Shown piece by piece: positions 25,455 through 34,862 of a stretch of 64,000 nt of DNA (the first letter of the stretch is position 1; the number at the start of each line of letters is the position of its first letter). The stretch is from Oscillospiraceae bacterium. Its GTDB lineage: Bacteria; Bacillota; Clostridia; Oscillospirales; Ruminococcaceae. Below the pieces are notes generated by a model. That model was not told the origin of the DNA and ran no database searches. It was given only the letters and a program-made list of their open reading frames with translations. Position numbers and translations under genes: made by a program. The stretch covers positions 186,001 through 250,000 of the forward strand of contig JAGASH010000005.1 of NCBI GenBank assembly GCA_017847835.1. Direction: 5' to 3'.

Positions 25455-26330
25455 ATGAACGAAAACGTAAGAATTATCACGGACAGCGGCTGCGATATCT
25501 CCCGCGAGCTTGAAAAGGAATGGGAAAAATATCTCGTGATTATGTCGTTTAATGTCAACATTGAAGGCAAAAACTATGTTGACCGCGTAGATATTCAGGA
25601 GGACGAGTTCTATCAGATTTTGAAGGACCACGAGGAAATTCCCAAGCACTCCCAGATTACTCAGATTGAATTTGAAGAAAAATATCGTCAGCTTTACAGC
25701 GAGGGTGTGCGTGAAATCATCGTTGACGTAATCAACGCGGCGGGCTCTCAGACCTTCTCGCAGTCTGTTCTTGCAGCAGAAGCTGTTAAGGAGGATTTGC
25801 CCGACCTCAAAATCTACAACATCGACTCCAGAAACTACACCGTCGCTTACGGCTACCCGATAATCGAAGCCTGCAAAAAGCTCGACGACGGACAGTCCGT
25901 TGAAAGCATTGTTGCTTATCTCGAGGACTGGGCGCTTCACACCGAGGCATTTATCGTCGGCTTCGGACTTCGTCATATGAAAAAATCCGGCAGAATTTCC
26001 GCTGCGGCTTCCTTCCTCGGCGAGCTTATGGGACTCAAGCCGCTTATCGTTCTTCACGACAAGGTAACCGAGGTGCTGAGAAAAGCACGCGGTGAAAAGG
26101 CTATCATTGACGCGGCTGTTGAAACGGTTACTTCCAGAATAATACCGCAGACTCCATACTGCATCTGCACGACAACCCGTCCCGAGCTTGAAAAAGAGTT
26201 CATCGACAAAATGACCAAAAAGGTCGGCTATCCGCCCGCTATGATTTCAAAAATCGGCGTAGTCGTTTCCTGCAACGCAGGTCCCGATTTCGTTGCCGCA
26301 ATCATTAAAGGTCCGGAGCACAACGACTGA
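25455..26330 (+). CDS. DegV family fatty-acid-binding protein
   Basis: A 291-residue protein of the DegV family. The N-terminal segment RIITDSGCDISREL and the lipid-head contact region with SQITQIEFEEKY, then RHMKKSGRISAAASFLGELMGLKPL, are typical. DegV/FakB proteins hold a fatty acid for phosphorylation by FakA; no fakA is nearby, so this copy may or may not act as FakB. It lies 33 nt after trmL. Confidence 0.93.
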   Translation: MNENVRIITDSGCDISRELEKEWEKYLVIMSFNVNIEGKNYVDRVDIQEDEFYQILKDHEEIPKHSQITQIEFEEKYRQLYSEGVREIIVDVINAAGSQTFSQSVLAAEAVKEDLPDLKIYNIDSRNYTVAYGYPIIEACKKLDDGQSVESIVAYLEDWALHTEAFIVGFGLRHMKKSGRISAAASFLGELMGLKPLIVLHDKVTEVLRKARGEKAIIDAAVETVTSRIIPQTPYCICTTTRPELEKEFIDKMTKKVGYPPAMISKIGVVVSCNAGPDFVAAIIKGPEHND

Positions 26331-26381
26331 TTTTTCTGACAACTTCCGTGAGGCTTTCACGCGGTTATAAAGGAGCTTGCC

Positions 26382-27266
26382 TTGGACGCTATCGAATATA
26401 TTAAGGATATCGTGCAGAATTTCGTCAACATTGTTCAATCAATAAACTTTTTCGATATTCTGGATATCCTTATTCTCACTTTCCTTGTATATTATCTGAT
26501 AAAGCTGCTTCGTGAAACACGTGCAATGCAGCTTTTGAAGGGTATATTTTTCATTATTGTCATCTTCATTCTGGTGCAGATTTTCAATCTGAGAGCTATG
26601 AGCTTCCTGCTGGATAACTTCCTGCAGGTCGGAATTATCGCCATTATGATTGTCTTTCAGCCGGAATTGCGCCGAATTCTCGAAAAGGTCGGTGGAACAA
26701 AGGTTGCCACATTTGCGCAGTCTGTCGAGAAAAACGCGGGAAATACCTCGGTGCGCGAGAAAGCTATTCTCGGTATCGCGGACGCCTGCGCTCGTCTTCA
26801 CGACAGCAAAACGGGTGCGCTTATCGTTATCGAGCGTGAAACAAAGCTCGGCGATATCATCGAAAAGGAAACCACAAGCGTCATAAATGCCGAGTGTGAA
26901 CCCGAGCTGTTCTGCAATATTTTCTACAACAAGGCTCCTCTTCACGACGGTGCCGTAATTATCCGCGACAACCGGATTTACGCGGCAGGCTGCTTTTTGC
27001 CTAACACCCAGAAAGACCAGTACCTCACAACCGAGCTCGGTTCGCGTCACAGAGCCGCTGTCGGAATGAGCGAAAACTCCGACGCGCTTGTTATCGTTGT
27101 GTCCGAGGAAACGGGAACTATTTCCGTTGCTCTTGACGGGCAGCTCTCCCGCGACCAGACGCGCGAGGGACTTATCACAATTCTGCGCAAATATATGCCC
27201 GGTACTTCCTCCGAAAAGAAGAAAAAGCCGCGCAAAACCAAACAGCAGGGAGGAAATAAGCAATGA
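26382..27266 (+). CDS. cdaA: Diadenylate cyclase CdaA
   Basis: A 294-residue membrane enzyme making c-di-AMP from two ATP. It has three N-terminal membrane helices (about 22-95) and a DAC domain with Asp189-Gly190-Ala191 (LHDGAVI) and Arg222-His-Arg224 (GSRHRAAVG). The C-terminus is a basic lysine-rich tail. The start codon is TTG at 26382 after AAAGGAG. Overlaps cdaR by 4 nt. Confidence 0.97.
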   Translation: MDAIEYIKDIVQNFVNIVQSINFFDILDILILTFLVYYLIKLLRETRAMQLLKGIFFIIVIFILVQIFNLRAMSFLLDNFLQVGIIAIMIVFQPELRRILEKVGGTKVATFAQSVEKNAGNTSVREKAILGIADACARLHDSKTGALIVIERETKLGDIIEKETTSVINAECEPELFCNIFYNKAPLHDGAVIIRDNRIYAAGCFLPNTQKDQYLTTELGSRHRAAVGMSENSDALVIVVSEETGTISVALDGQLSRDQTREGLITILRKYMPGTSSEKKKKPRKTKQQGGNKQ

Positions 27267-28537
27267 AAAACTTTATACTTAATTTCCTCAACGACCTCAA
27301 ACGCAACTACAAAACCTTAATTCTCGCGTTTTTGCTCTCGTTTACGCTGTGGATTGTCGTTTCTATTCAGGTTTTCCCTACCGTCGAAAAAGAGGTAAAC
27401 AATGTCGCTGTTGAAGCGCACCTCACCGATTATATGATTCGCAACAATTTGCAGATTGTAAACGACATCAATCAGAACGTCAACATCAAAATTCAGGGCA
27501 AGCGATACGATATCAGCCGCCTTGACTCGCAGGATTTTTATGCGTCCGTTGACCTTTCCGAGGTAACCTCAGCGGGTAAATATAACGTCACGCTGGAGGT
27601 TTTCGCAAAGACAAACGAGGACTACACGCTTCTCGAGGTTGAGCCGAAAACGCTTTCTCTTGAAATCGACAAGATTATCACCAAGGAGTTCCCGATAACG
27701 GGTACAGCTCCCGATATCAGTCTGCCCGAGGGCTTCTATGCGGACGATGTCACGACTTCTCCCGAAACAATCTCCGTGACAGGCTCGGCTTCAATGCTTG
27801 AAAAAATCGAGAGAATTGAAGCAAAATCCACCTTCCACGGCGAGATTATGGAGTCCACTCAGACAAACAGCGAAATCATCATCTACGGCAGCAACGGCAC
27901 AAAGATTGTTACCGACAAGCTGAAGCTCTCAACCGAGCTTGTTACCGTAAATATCCCGATTTTCAAGCAGAAAGAGCTCCCGCTTACGGTTACGATAAAC
28001 TATCCCGCAAGCTTTGACGCGGACTCGCTGAAATACGAGATAAGACCCGAGATGATTACCGTAGCCGCTCCCAACAACACTATTGATAACCAGAGCCAGC
28101 TCGATATCGGAACAATCAACCTCTCGGATATCACACCGAACGGCAACACTTATCTCCCGATTGTTCTTCCCGACGGCTATAAGAACCTTTCCGGCAACAA
28201 CAGCGCGACAATAACCTGGAAAACAGAAAACTACGGCTTGCTTGATTATATCGTAACCTCTGACGATATCGAAATCAAGGGAGTGCCCGACAATTACAGG
28301 GTTTCGCTCACCACAACAGCGCTGAACGTTACCGTAACAGGTCCGTCCGACCTTATCACGGGATTTGCAAAGGGCGACATAACAGCGACTGTCAACCTTA
28401 TGGGTGTAACTCTTCGTCCCGGCACGCAGGACGTAACCGCTTCCGTTCAGATTAAGGGAACAGGACAAAAGTGCTGGGTAACGGGCGATTATAAGGTAAC
28501 AATTTTCGCCGTTCAAAAAGAAGAGGGCTCATACTGA
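27263..28537 (+). CDS. cdaR: CdaR, YbbR-domain regulator of diadenylate cyclase
   Basis: A 424-residue protein with one N-terminal membrane helix (about 18-38, TLILAFLLSFTLWIVVSIQVF) and about four extracellular YbbR repeats, each with a DLSEVTSAGKYNVTL-like strand set. It binds and modulates CdaA at the membrane. Translational coupling with cdaA (ATGA overlap) and one-base overlap with the next gene place it mid-operon. The usual third partner glmM is absent here. Confidence 0.95.
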   Translation: MKNFILNFLNDLKRNYKTLILAFLLSFTLWIVVSIQVFPTVEKEVNNVAVEAHLTDYMIRNNLQIVNDINQNVNIKIQGKRYDISRLDSQDFYASVDLSEVTSAGKYNVTLEVFAKTNEDYTLLEVEPKTLSLEIDKIITKEFPITGTAPDISLPEGFYADDVTTSPETISVTGSASMLEKIERIEAKSTFHGEIMESTQTNSEIIIYGSNGTKIVTDKLKLSTELVTVNIPIFKQKELPLTVTINYPASFDADSLKYEIRPEMITVAAPNNTIDNQSQLDIGTINLSDITPNGNTYLPIVLPDGYKNLSGNNSATITWKTENYGLLDYIVTSDDIEIKGVPDNYRVSLTTTALNVTVTGPSDLITGFAKGDITATVNLMGVTLRPGTQDVTASVQIKGTGQKCWVTGDYKVTIFAVQKEEGSY

Positions 28538-30120
28538 TGGCAATTATCGTTTCACAAATCAAAACCGACATCAATAATGCAAACGCCGAGAACGCAATTC
28601 AAAAAGCGCTCTCGGCGCTCGGGCTTTATAAGAACGAGATAAAAACAGCAAAACTTCACAAGACATCTGTTGACGCGCGTCACGGTGTTTGCTTTGTAAA
28701 TTCCGTTTACATCGAGCTTCAAAATCCCGAAAAGGAAGCGCGTCTTGCAGAGAAATTCCCGAATGTACGGTTTTTCACAAATGAAAAGCTGAGCGTAAAT
28801 TTCGGTGACGAGGAGCAAAACGGAAAAATCTGTGTTGCGGGCTTCGGACCTGCGGGAATGTTCTGCGCGCTCACGCTCTGCGAGTTCGGGTATAAGCCGA
28901 TTGTTTTCGAGCGCGGCGCGGCAATGACCGAGAGAATTTCTGCTGTCGAAAATTACTGGCAAAGCGGTATTCTCGACGAGAGAACAAACGTTCAGTTCGG
29001 CGAAGGCGGCTCGGGAACGTTCTCGGACGGCAAGCTGACAACGCGGATTAATGACCCGCTTTGTTCGAGGGTTCTCGAAAGATTTGTGGATTTCGGCGCT
29101 CCCGAGGAAATTCTGACAAAGGCAAAGCCTCACATCGGTACGGATAATCTTCGCAATATTGTCGTAAATTTGCGCGAAAAAATCATTGAGCTTGGCGGAG
29201 AAATCCGTTTTCTGTCGCCGATTGAAGATATCGAGGTAAACTGCGGAAAGCTGCGCTCGGTAAGCGTGAACGGTGAGAAAATCCCGTGCAGCGCGCTTGT
29301 GCTCGCTGTCGGACACTCGGCTCACGATACCTTTGAAATTCTGCTGAAAAACGGTGTCGATTTGCAGCCGAAAGCGTTTTCCGTCGGTGCAAGAATTGAG
29401 CATTTACAAGCGGATATCGACGCAGCGCTTTACGGGAAATTCGCGGGTCACCCTGCCCTGCCGCCCGCAGAATACGCGCTTTCATATCGGCAAAACGACC
29501 GCGGCGTGTACACATTTTGTATGTGTCCGGGCGGTTTTGTCGTCGGCTCGGCAAGCAGCGCGGGAACTATCGTCACAAACGGAATGAGCAACTTTTCGCG
29601 CTCGGGTAAAAACGCAAACAGTGCGGTTCTTGTGTCGGTTTCGCCCGAAGATTTCGGGAACACCCCGCTTTCGGGAGTTGACTTCATCAAAAAGCTGGAG
29701 CAAAAAGCGTTTGCACTAGGGAAATGCTCAAATCGCGCTCCCGCTATGCTCACGCGGGAATTTCTGAACGGCGGCACGGCTTTTTCGCTCGGAAAGGTTA
29801 CGCCGACTTATCTTCCGGGAGTTGAAGCGGCAAATCTGCGCGAGCTGTTCCCCGAGCATATCTCGAATTTTCTCGCAGACGGAATACGAGTGTTTGAGAA
29901 AAAAATCCGCGGTTTTTCCGACAGCGACAGCATTCTCACGGGAATTGAGTCGCGAACCTCCTCGCCTGTCAGAATTCCGCGAGGTGAAAACGGCTGTGCA
30001 ATCGGTACTGACGGACTTTATCCGTGCGGAGAAGGAGCAGGCTATGCCGGAGGGATAATGTCTGCGGCTGTTGACGGAATAAAAACCGCAGTCAGAATTA
30101 TGGAGAGGTTTAAGGCATAA
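28537..30120 (+). CDS. FAD-dependent dehydrogenase of the COG2509 type
   Basis: A 527-residue flavoprotein. An N-terminal domain of about 95 residues precedes the FAD Rossmann motif VAGFGPAGMFCALTL (about 98-112). The family block NVQFGEGGSGTFSDGKLTTR and the closing YPCGEGAGYAGGIMSAAVDGIK motif are clear. The family is widespread in Firmicutes and its substrate is not known. It is fused by a one-base stop/start overlap to cdaR, which suggests a lasting transcriptional association with c-di-AMP genes. Confidence 0.92.
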   Translation: MAIIVSQIKTDINNANAENAIQKALSALGLYKNEIKTAKLHKTSVDARHGVCFVNSVYIELQNPEKEARLAEKFPNVRFFTNEKLSVNFGDEEQNGKICVAGFGPAGMFCALTLCEFGYKPIVFERGAAMTERISAVENYWQSGILDERTNVQFGEGGSGTFSDGKLTTRINDPLCSRVLERFVDFGAPEEILTKAKPHIGTDNLRNIVVNLREKIIELGGEIRFLSPIEDIEVNCGKLRSVSVNGEKIPCSALVLAVGHSAHDTFEILLKNGVDLQPKAFSVGARIEHLQADIDAALYGKFAGHPALPPAEYALSYRQNDRGVYTFCMCPGGFVVGSASSAGTIVTNGMSNFSRSGKNANSAVLVSVSPEDFGNTPLSGVDFIKKLEQKAFALGKCSNRAPAMLTREFLNGGTAFSLGKVTPTYLPGVEAANLRELFPEHISNFLADGIRVFEKKIRGFSDSDSILTGIESRTSSPVRIPRGENGCAIGTDGLYPCGEGAGYAGGIMSAAVDGIKTAVRIMERFKA

Positions 30121-30158
30121 AAAACAGACCAAAGCGAAAAACTTTGGTCTGATTTTTT
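30120..30158. terminator. Bidirectional terminator between the FAD dehydrogenase and the LOTUS/DUF3825 gene
   Basis: CAGACCAAAG (30125-30134) pairs with CTTTGGTCTG (30142-30151), with A- and T-runs on the two flanks. The genes converge. Confidence 0.9.
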
Positions 30159-32370
30159 AGTCCTCGGTTTGCTCCTCGTACTCTTGATAAAGTTCGGAGA
30201 TGTTCGTCGGGTCAAGCCAGTCACCTGTCAGACGGCACACCAAGCGTGCGTCAATGTAAGCCTGCGGGAGCGTGAGGATTGTCTGCCCCTGATAGCTTCC
30301 CGAATTTGTGAGCTCAACGACAAGCGCGACATCGGGCTTCAGCTCGTCAATCAGCGCCAGTGGCAGCATCAGCGACATTGTATCGCGCTTCGGGAAATAC
30401 GACGGAACCGCCGTTTTGTAATTCCAGCGAACGCGCTTTCTTGCAAGCTCAATCGCATCCTTCAGGCGGTTTTGAATACGCAGGAACAGTCGGCTGTTAT
30501 CGACAATAATCTGCCTCAGATTTTCGTAAAGCTCGTCGCGAACCGTTCTGTCCGTGCTCTTTAAGCGTATTCTGTCAACCAATTCCCGTGCTTCCACGTT
30601 ATCGAAAAACTGGTCGTACAGGAATTGCAGCGGAAGTCGCTTGATGTTATCGATGATAATATGCTCAAAATCGGTGTGGAGCTGCTTCTGGTGGTCGAAG
30701 AACAAGTCCTCGTTGCGCGAAAAGTAGGTCGGCGGTGCGGGAAGCGGGTTGAAGTAATTGACGAGCTGTTTTCCAAGACCGCCCGAAGCCGCCGTGCAAA
30801 ATCCCGCAAATTTCCACTCGGTATCACAGCCCGCGTCATTCGGGTTAAAGCAAGCGTAAATATCATCATAGTGATTGTCGGCAAGTCCCGTGTTGAACGC
30901 TGCAAATTGCCTGTCCTCGGAAATGCAGACCTTTTTCTCGCGCATAAGACGGCTGAATGTGTACTTGATGTACTGTATCAGAATTCTGTAATGTCCGTTT
31001 GAAGAACCGCGGAAATCCCACTCCTCATCAACCGCTTTTGAAGCAAGCTCCGAGAGGAAATTCGACCAGCTTCCCAGAAAAGCGAAGCTTTCAAGCTGCT
31101 TTCCGGGATTTATGAAACGCGGATTTCTGTCGCGGACGCCCGTGTCAACGAAGTACAAAAACCATTCTTTGCCCTCGTAGGTGCTGGGCTTCAGCGTGAG
31201 CTCAACGCGCGTCCCGTCCTTTTTCAGATAACGCACGGGGAAAATCAGCTTGTTCTCAAAGGAACGAACGCTGTTTGTTTCGCGGGCAGCCGCGAAATCC
31301 GCGTTCAAATCGCTCACCATTGCAAAATAATCGGTTTTCACACCGCTTTCTTCGAGAAATTTTTCAAGGATTGCCATAGGCTTTGTCGGCAAGTTGCAGA
31401 AATCCGAAAGTCTTCCCGCAGGAACAGCCGTTTTGTTCGCTGAATATTCGTTTTTACGATATACTTCGAGCTGCGTCGGTTCGCTTCTGAAAACAGGTCG
31501 GCGGGTTTCCTCGAAATCATCGGCTCTGTCCATATTCTTGATTGTAATCATCACCTGCGGAACACCGCCAAGAACAATGTCGTCCATTGTCAGAAAAGGC
31601 ATTTGCGCAAGGTAATCCTTCATCTTATAGAAGCCGTATTTCATTCGGTCAACGCCGTGGTCTGTGAGGAATTTGCTTATCGTTGCCATATGAATAGGCA
31701 CTTCCGTCTGGAAATTCTCGGTAAGCATACGATAAATCCGATTTTTATCCTCCTGTGAGATAACGGGCTGCGTCACCCTTCTCTCAAAAGAACCCGAGCG
31801 GTAAATCTGCGTTTTCTCGAATGAAAAATACAGGCTTTTTCCGTAAGGGCTGAGATTTTTTGTAACAATTCCGTTTACAAGAAGCCCGTCCGAACAATAA
31901 TCAATCGGGAAAGTGTATCGTTCCGCGAAAAAGTCGAGCTTTTGATTTTGCTTTGCCTCGTCAAATTTTCTGTAAACCTCGCCTTTCATCTGCTGAACGC
32001 TCAAACCGTTGCCAAGAACCTTTGTCAGCGCAAACAGCGACTGCTGTGTCATTTCGATGATATCGTCGTTCAGAATAATATTCCGCGAACCGAAAAAGCT
32101 GTCCGCAGGGTGACGAGAGCTTTCCGAAAAATCACGCTCTCCCGCCTGCCACGATTTAATCTGGATAAAATCATTGTTGTTGTCGTCCTGAAAAGCGAAT
32201 ATTTCCGGACAGTCCTCGGCAAGCTCCCTGAAAGAGCCGTATCCCATCTGTTCGGGTGAACAGCCGTTTGTTACAAGCCACTCGCATACTCTTGATACCT
32301 TGTACAATCCCGGGTCTGTAAATTGTCTTTTTATACATTCATATAACGCTGTTTTTTTATCGTTTATCAA
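30157..32370 (-). CDS. Large protein with LOTUS-like (OST-HTH) repeats and C-terminal DUF3825
   Basis: A 737-residue soluble protein. Residues about 10-73 (YKVSRVCEWLVTNGCSPEQM, then YGSFRELAEDCPEIFAF) and 218-278 (IHMATISKFLTDHGVDRMKY, then GFYKMKDYLAQMPFLTM) look like winged-helix LOTUS/OST-HTH units, known to bind RNA. Two beta-rich stretches (148-184, FPIDYCSDGLLVNG, and 371-407, FPVRYLKKDGTRVE) resemble each other, so the N-terminal half seems built from two copies of a LOTUS-plus-beta module. Residues about 425-735 match DUF3825 (FLGSWSNFLSELASKAVDEEW, FNTGLADNHYDDIYACF). Function unknown; RNA binding is inferred. It follows a membrane protein gene by 16 nt and shares its promoter. Confidence 0.75.
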   Translation of the reverse strand: MINDKKTALYECIKRQFTDPGLYKVSRVCEWLVTNGCSPEQMGYGSFRELAEDCPEIFAFQDDNNNDFIQIKSWQAGERDFSESSRHPADSFFGSRNIILNDDIIEMTQQSLFALTKVLGNGLSVQQMKGEVYRKFDEAKQNQKLDFFAERYTFPIDYCSDGLLVNGIVTKNLSPYGKSLYFSFEKTQIYRSGSFERRVTQPVISQEDKNRIYRMLTENFQTEVPIHMATISKFLTDHGVDRMKYGFYKMKDYLAQMPFLTMDDIVLGGVPQVMITIKNMDRADDFEETRRPVFRSEPTQLEVYRKNEYSANKTAVPAGRLSDFCNLPTKPMAILEKFLEESGVKTDYFAMVSDLNADFAAARETNSVRSFENKLIFPVRYLKKDGTRVELTLKPSTYEGKEWFLYFVDTGVRDRNPRFINPGKQLESFAFLGSWSNFLSELASKAVDEEWDFRGSSNGHYRILIQYIKYTFSRLMREKKVCISEDRQFAAFNTGLADNHYDDIYACFNPNDAGCDTEWKFAGFCTAASGGLGKQLVNYFNPLPAPPTYFSRNEDLFFDHQKQLHTDFEHIIIDNIKRLPLQFLYDQFFDNVEARELVDRIRLKSTDRTVRDELYENLRQIIVDNSRLFLRIQNRLKDAIELARKRVRWNYKTAVPSYFPKRDTMSLMLPLALIDELKPDVALVVELTNSGSYQGQTILTLPQAYIDARLVCRLTGDWLDPTNISELYQEYEEQTED

Positions 32371-32386
32371 AATTTTCTCCTTTCAA

Positions 32387-33403
32387 TTATTCGGAAGATG
32401 AAGTGTCCTCGCTTTCTTCATCTGCCAAATCGGGTAAATCTTCAATAAAACTGAAATCTTCAATATAAATATGATTTACCATTTCCGTAAGTTTTGTTTC
32501 AGAATAATCCTGTACATATTTTCCGATTACATCAAGCGAATAGGTATTGAACGCGGTTTCGTTGTAAAAATGAAAATCCGTGATGTTTATCCCCATTATC
32601 CGATAACCCTCAATTATCTTTTTGCAGTCTGACGCAAACGCTCTCGGGTCAATATAGCCGCCGCCGAACTCGATGTTTATCACAATTTTATCTCCGGCTG
32701 AAAGCGCGTCAAGCCCCTTTGTAATCGCAGTACCCTCGGGATTAAGGTCAACTATTGCCTCAACAGACTTTATATCCGCACAATTTCGCAGTTCCTTGTA
32801 GGTTCTGTCGTAAATTTCCGCGGCAATTGTGCGGCTGTTGTACTCGATTGTGTCCTGCTTGTACGATGAATTCATAAGTACACACGCAACACAGCAGCCC
32901 ACGGTAAGTACTCCCGAAATGATAATACTCGGGATATTGATTTTCAGTTTTCCGCGCGCAATCATCTGGTTAAACAAAATCTCAATTCCAACCAGAATTG
33001 CCGCAATCGGAGACAGCTTCAGCGGCAGGAAATAGTCGGGTTCCTTTGAAAAAAGCGTCACAATCATCACAATGCCGAGAAATATCAAAATCAGTCCCAG
33101 CGAAACTATTCCGACGCCTTTGTTTGCAATTCCCGCAGTCAAGCGCTCACCTTTTGTCTGAGGACGCTTTCTCTCCCTTTGCGAACGTTTTTCAAGCACC
33201 TCGTCAAGCGCGTCAAGCAGCTTTTTGTCCTGCTCCTCCAGAGAAATCCGCTGAGCCTCAAGTGCCGCTTGCTGTTGGGCAAAAGCCCGCGCTTCCTCCG
33301 TGTTCTGAGGATTGTCGTCAACCGCAACTCCCCCGCGAACAGCGTTTTCATCGGGATTTAATGCGTTTTCACTCACCTGATTATTTTCAACGTCCAAATC
33401 CAA
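32387..33403 (-). CDS. Hypothetical membrane protein with cytoplasmic acidic/coiled-coil N-terminus
   Basis: A 338-residue protein, family not recognised. The first 90 residues are polar, with a Gln/Glu/Lys coiled-coil stretch (about 35-80). Three hydrophobic helices follow (about 96-118, 126-144 and 156-178). The C-terminal 150 residues are soluble, probably extracytoplasmic, with an alpha/beta look (DKIVINIEFGGGYIDPRAFASD). The very C-terminus is acidic. It is the first gene of a two-gene operon with the LOTUS/DUF3825 protein, so the two may act together at the membrane. Confidence 0.7.
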   Translation of the reverse strand: MDLDVENNQVSENALNPDENAVRGGVAVDDNPQNTEEARAFAQQQAALEAQRISLEEQDKKLLDALDEVLEKRSQRERKRPQTKGERLTAGIANKGVGIVSLGLILIFLGIVMIVTLFSKEPDYFLPLKLSPIAAILVGIEILFNQMIARGKLKINIPSIIISGVLTVGCCVACVLMNSSYKQDTIEYNSRTIAAEIYDRTYKELRNCADIKSVEAIVDLNPEGTAITKGLDALSAGDKIVINIEFGGGYIDPRAFASDCKKIIEGYRIMGINITDFHFYNETAFNTYSLDVIGKYVQDYSETKLTEMVNHIYIEDFSFIEDLPDLADEESEDTSSSE

Positions 33404-33432
33404 ACCTCCTTTCGGTTTTCTCCCCTAATAAA

Positions 33433-33461
33433 ATTATATCAGATTTTAAATGTCTTGTCAA
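33433..33461 (-). promoter_or_regulatory. Sigma-A promoter of the membrane protein-LOTUS/DUF3825 operon
   Basis: On the minus strand TTGACA, a 17-nt spacer and TATAAT lie about 30 nt ahead of the start codon. Confidence 0.88.
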
Positions 33462-33512
33462 TGGAGAAATATCGAGCAAAAAGCAGTAAAAAGGCAGAAT
33501 TTGCTGAAAGAA

Positions 33513-33545
33513 CAAAAAATGCTCCCGAAAAACTCGGGAGCATCT
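33513..33545 (-). terminator. Intrinsic terminator of gap
   Basis: ATGCTCCCGA/TCGGGAGCAT stem with a 5-nt loop followed by TTTTTTG on the minus strand. Confidence 0.92.
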
Positions 33546-33559
33546 TTGAAAGCCTTGAA

Positions 33560-34594
33560 TTAAAGCTCTGCGAAGTACTTGATGGTTCTAACCATCTGAG
33601 AAGTGTAGGAGTTCTCGTTGTCGTACCAAGAAACAACCTGTACTTCATAGAGGTCATCGGAAATCTTGCAAACCATGGTCTGGGTTGCGTCGAAGAGAGA
33701 ACCATATCTCATACCGATAACGTCGGAAGAAACAATCTGGTCCTCGTTGTAGCCGAAGGACTCGGAAGCAGCAGCCTTCATAGCAGCGTTGATGCCTTCC
33801 TTGGTTACGTCAGCACCCTTAACAACAGCGGTAAGGATAGTGGTAGAACCGGTAGGAACAGGAACGCGCTGTGCAGAACCGATGAGCTTTCCGTTGAGCT
33901 CGGGAATTACAAGACCGATTGCCTTAGCAGCACCGGTAGAGTTAGGAACGATGTTAGCAGCGCCTGCTCTTGCTCTTCTGAGGTCGCCCTTTCTGTGAGG
34001 ACCGTCGAGAATCATCTGGTCGCCGGTGTAAGCGTGAATGGTGCTCATGATACCGCTCTGGATAGGAGCATAATCGTTGAGAGCCTTAGCCATAGGAGCA
34101 AGGCAGTTGGTTGTGCAGGAAGCAGCGGAGATGATAGTATCATCAGCTGTAAGAGTGTTCTCGTTTACACTGTAAACGATAGTCTTGAGGTCGTTGCCTG
34201 CGGGAGCAGAAATAACAACCTTCTTTGCGCCTGCGTCGATGTGAGCCTGGCTCTTGTCCTTAGAGCAGTAGAAACCGGTGCACTCGAGAACTACGTCTAC
34301 GCCGATTTCACCCCAAGGAAGGTCCTTTGCGTCCTTCTCTGCGTAAATCTTGAGGGTCTTGCCGTCAACAGTGATAGTGTTAGCCTCATCGTCAGCGGAA
34401 ACAGTGTGAAGATTTTCGCCGATAACACCGCAGTAACCCTTCTGTGCGGTATCATACTTCAAAAGATTTGCGAGCATGGAGGGCTTGGTAAGGTCGTTGA
34501 TTGCTACAACCTCATATCCCTCTGCGCCAAACATCTGTCTGAACGCAAGACGTCCTATACGTCCGAAACCGTTAATTGCAACTTTAACTGCCAT
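33560..34594 (-). CDS. gap: Type I glyceraldehyde-3-phosphate dehydrogenase
   Basis: A 344-residue glycolytic enzyme. The NAD site starts [15 protein letters not shown], the catalytic Cys lies in [15 protein letters not shown], and the C-terminal [13 protein letters not shown] is present. Codon use looks more biased towards optimal codons than in its neighbours, in line with high expression. It is monocistronic with strong promoter, ribosome-binding site GGAGGT and terminator. A palindrome upstream of the promoter may be an operator. Confidence 0.98.
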   Translation of the reverse strand: MAVKVAINGFGRIGRLAFRQMFGAEGYEVVAINDLTKPSMLANLLKYDTAQKGYCGVIGENLHTVSADDEANTITVDGKTLKIYAEKDAKDLPWGEIGVDVVLECTGFYCSKDKSQAHIDAGAKKVVISAPAGNDLKTIVYSVNENTLTADDTIISAASCTTNCLAPMAKALNDYAPIQSGIMSTIHAYTGDQMILDGPHRKGDLRRARAGAANIVPNSTGAAKAIGLVIPELNGKLIGSAQRVPVPTGSTTILTAVVKGADVTKEGINAAMKAAASESFGYNEDQIVSSDVIGMRYGSLFDATQTMVCKISDDLYEVQVVSWYDNENSYTSQMVRTIKYFAEL

Positions 34595-34670
34595 TGGAAT
34601 CTACCTCCTGAAAATTAAAAAAATTAGATTTCTTGCCGAGGTTACCCGACAATGATATCTTATCATATCT

Positions 34671-34699
34671 ATTATACAAAATTTCCGCAATTTTATCAA
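34671..34699 (-). promoter_or_regulatory. Sigma-A promoter of gap
   Basis: On the minus strand TTGATA, a 17-nt spacer and TATAAT; the leader is about 70 nt. Confidence 0.88.
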
Positions 34700-34745
34700 G
34701 ATACTTTGACAATTTTTCGCGAAGATTTATGTAAATTTTACACGG

Positions 34746-34773
34746 TTGATTTTGTGCATTTTTCACAAATCAA
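34746..34773. promoter_or_regulatory. Imperfect palindrome upstream of the gap promoter
   Basis: TTGATTTTGTG and CACAAATCAA arms flank a 6-7-nt centre, 47 nt upstream of the gap -35 box. Its core (GATTTTGTGCATTTTTCACAA minus one T) recurs upstream of typA at 37790-37809. Possible regulator binding site; it does not match the usual Rex consensus well. Confidence 0.45.
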
Positions 34774-34862
34774 CACAAAAAAAGCCCATTATATATGGAA
34801 AATCACTATATTTAAACACAATATTTTGTACTTTGATTATCGATAAATCAATACAAAAACCG
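34774..34862. other. AT-rich spacer between gap and rluA-like gene
   Basis: Very AT-rich and non-coding. It holds a small TTTGATTATCGATAAATCA inverted repeat near 34832-34850. No clear terminator for the typA-rluA unit is visible. Confidence 0.4.

Noticed and set aside
33455..34618. A 387-codon plus-strand frame opposite gap
   Set aside because: It is the antisense shadow of a highly biased gene; no ribosome site or domain.
34746..34773. Rex-type redox operator at gap
   Set aside because: The arms read TTGTG/CACAA with a 7-nt centre, whereas Rex sites need longer TTGTTAA-type arms; kept only as an unnamed palindrome.
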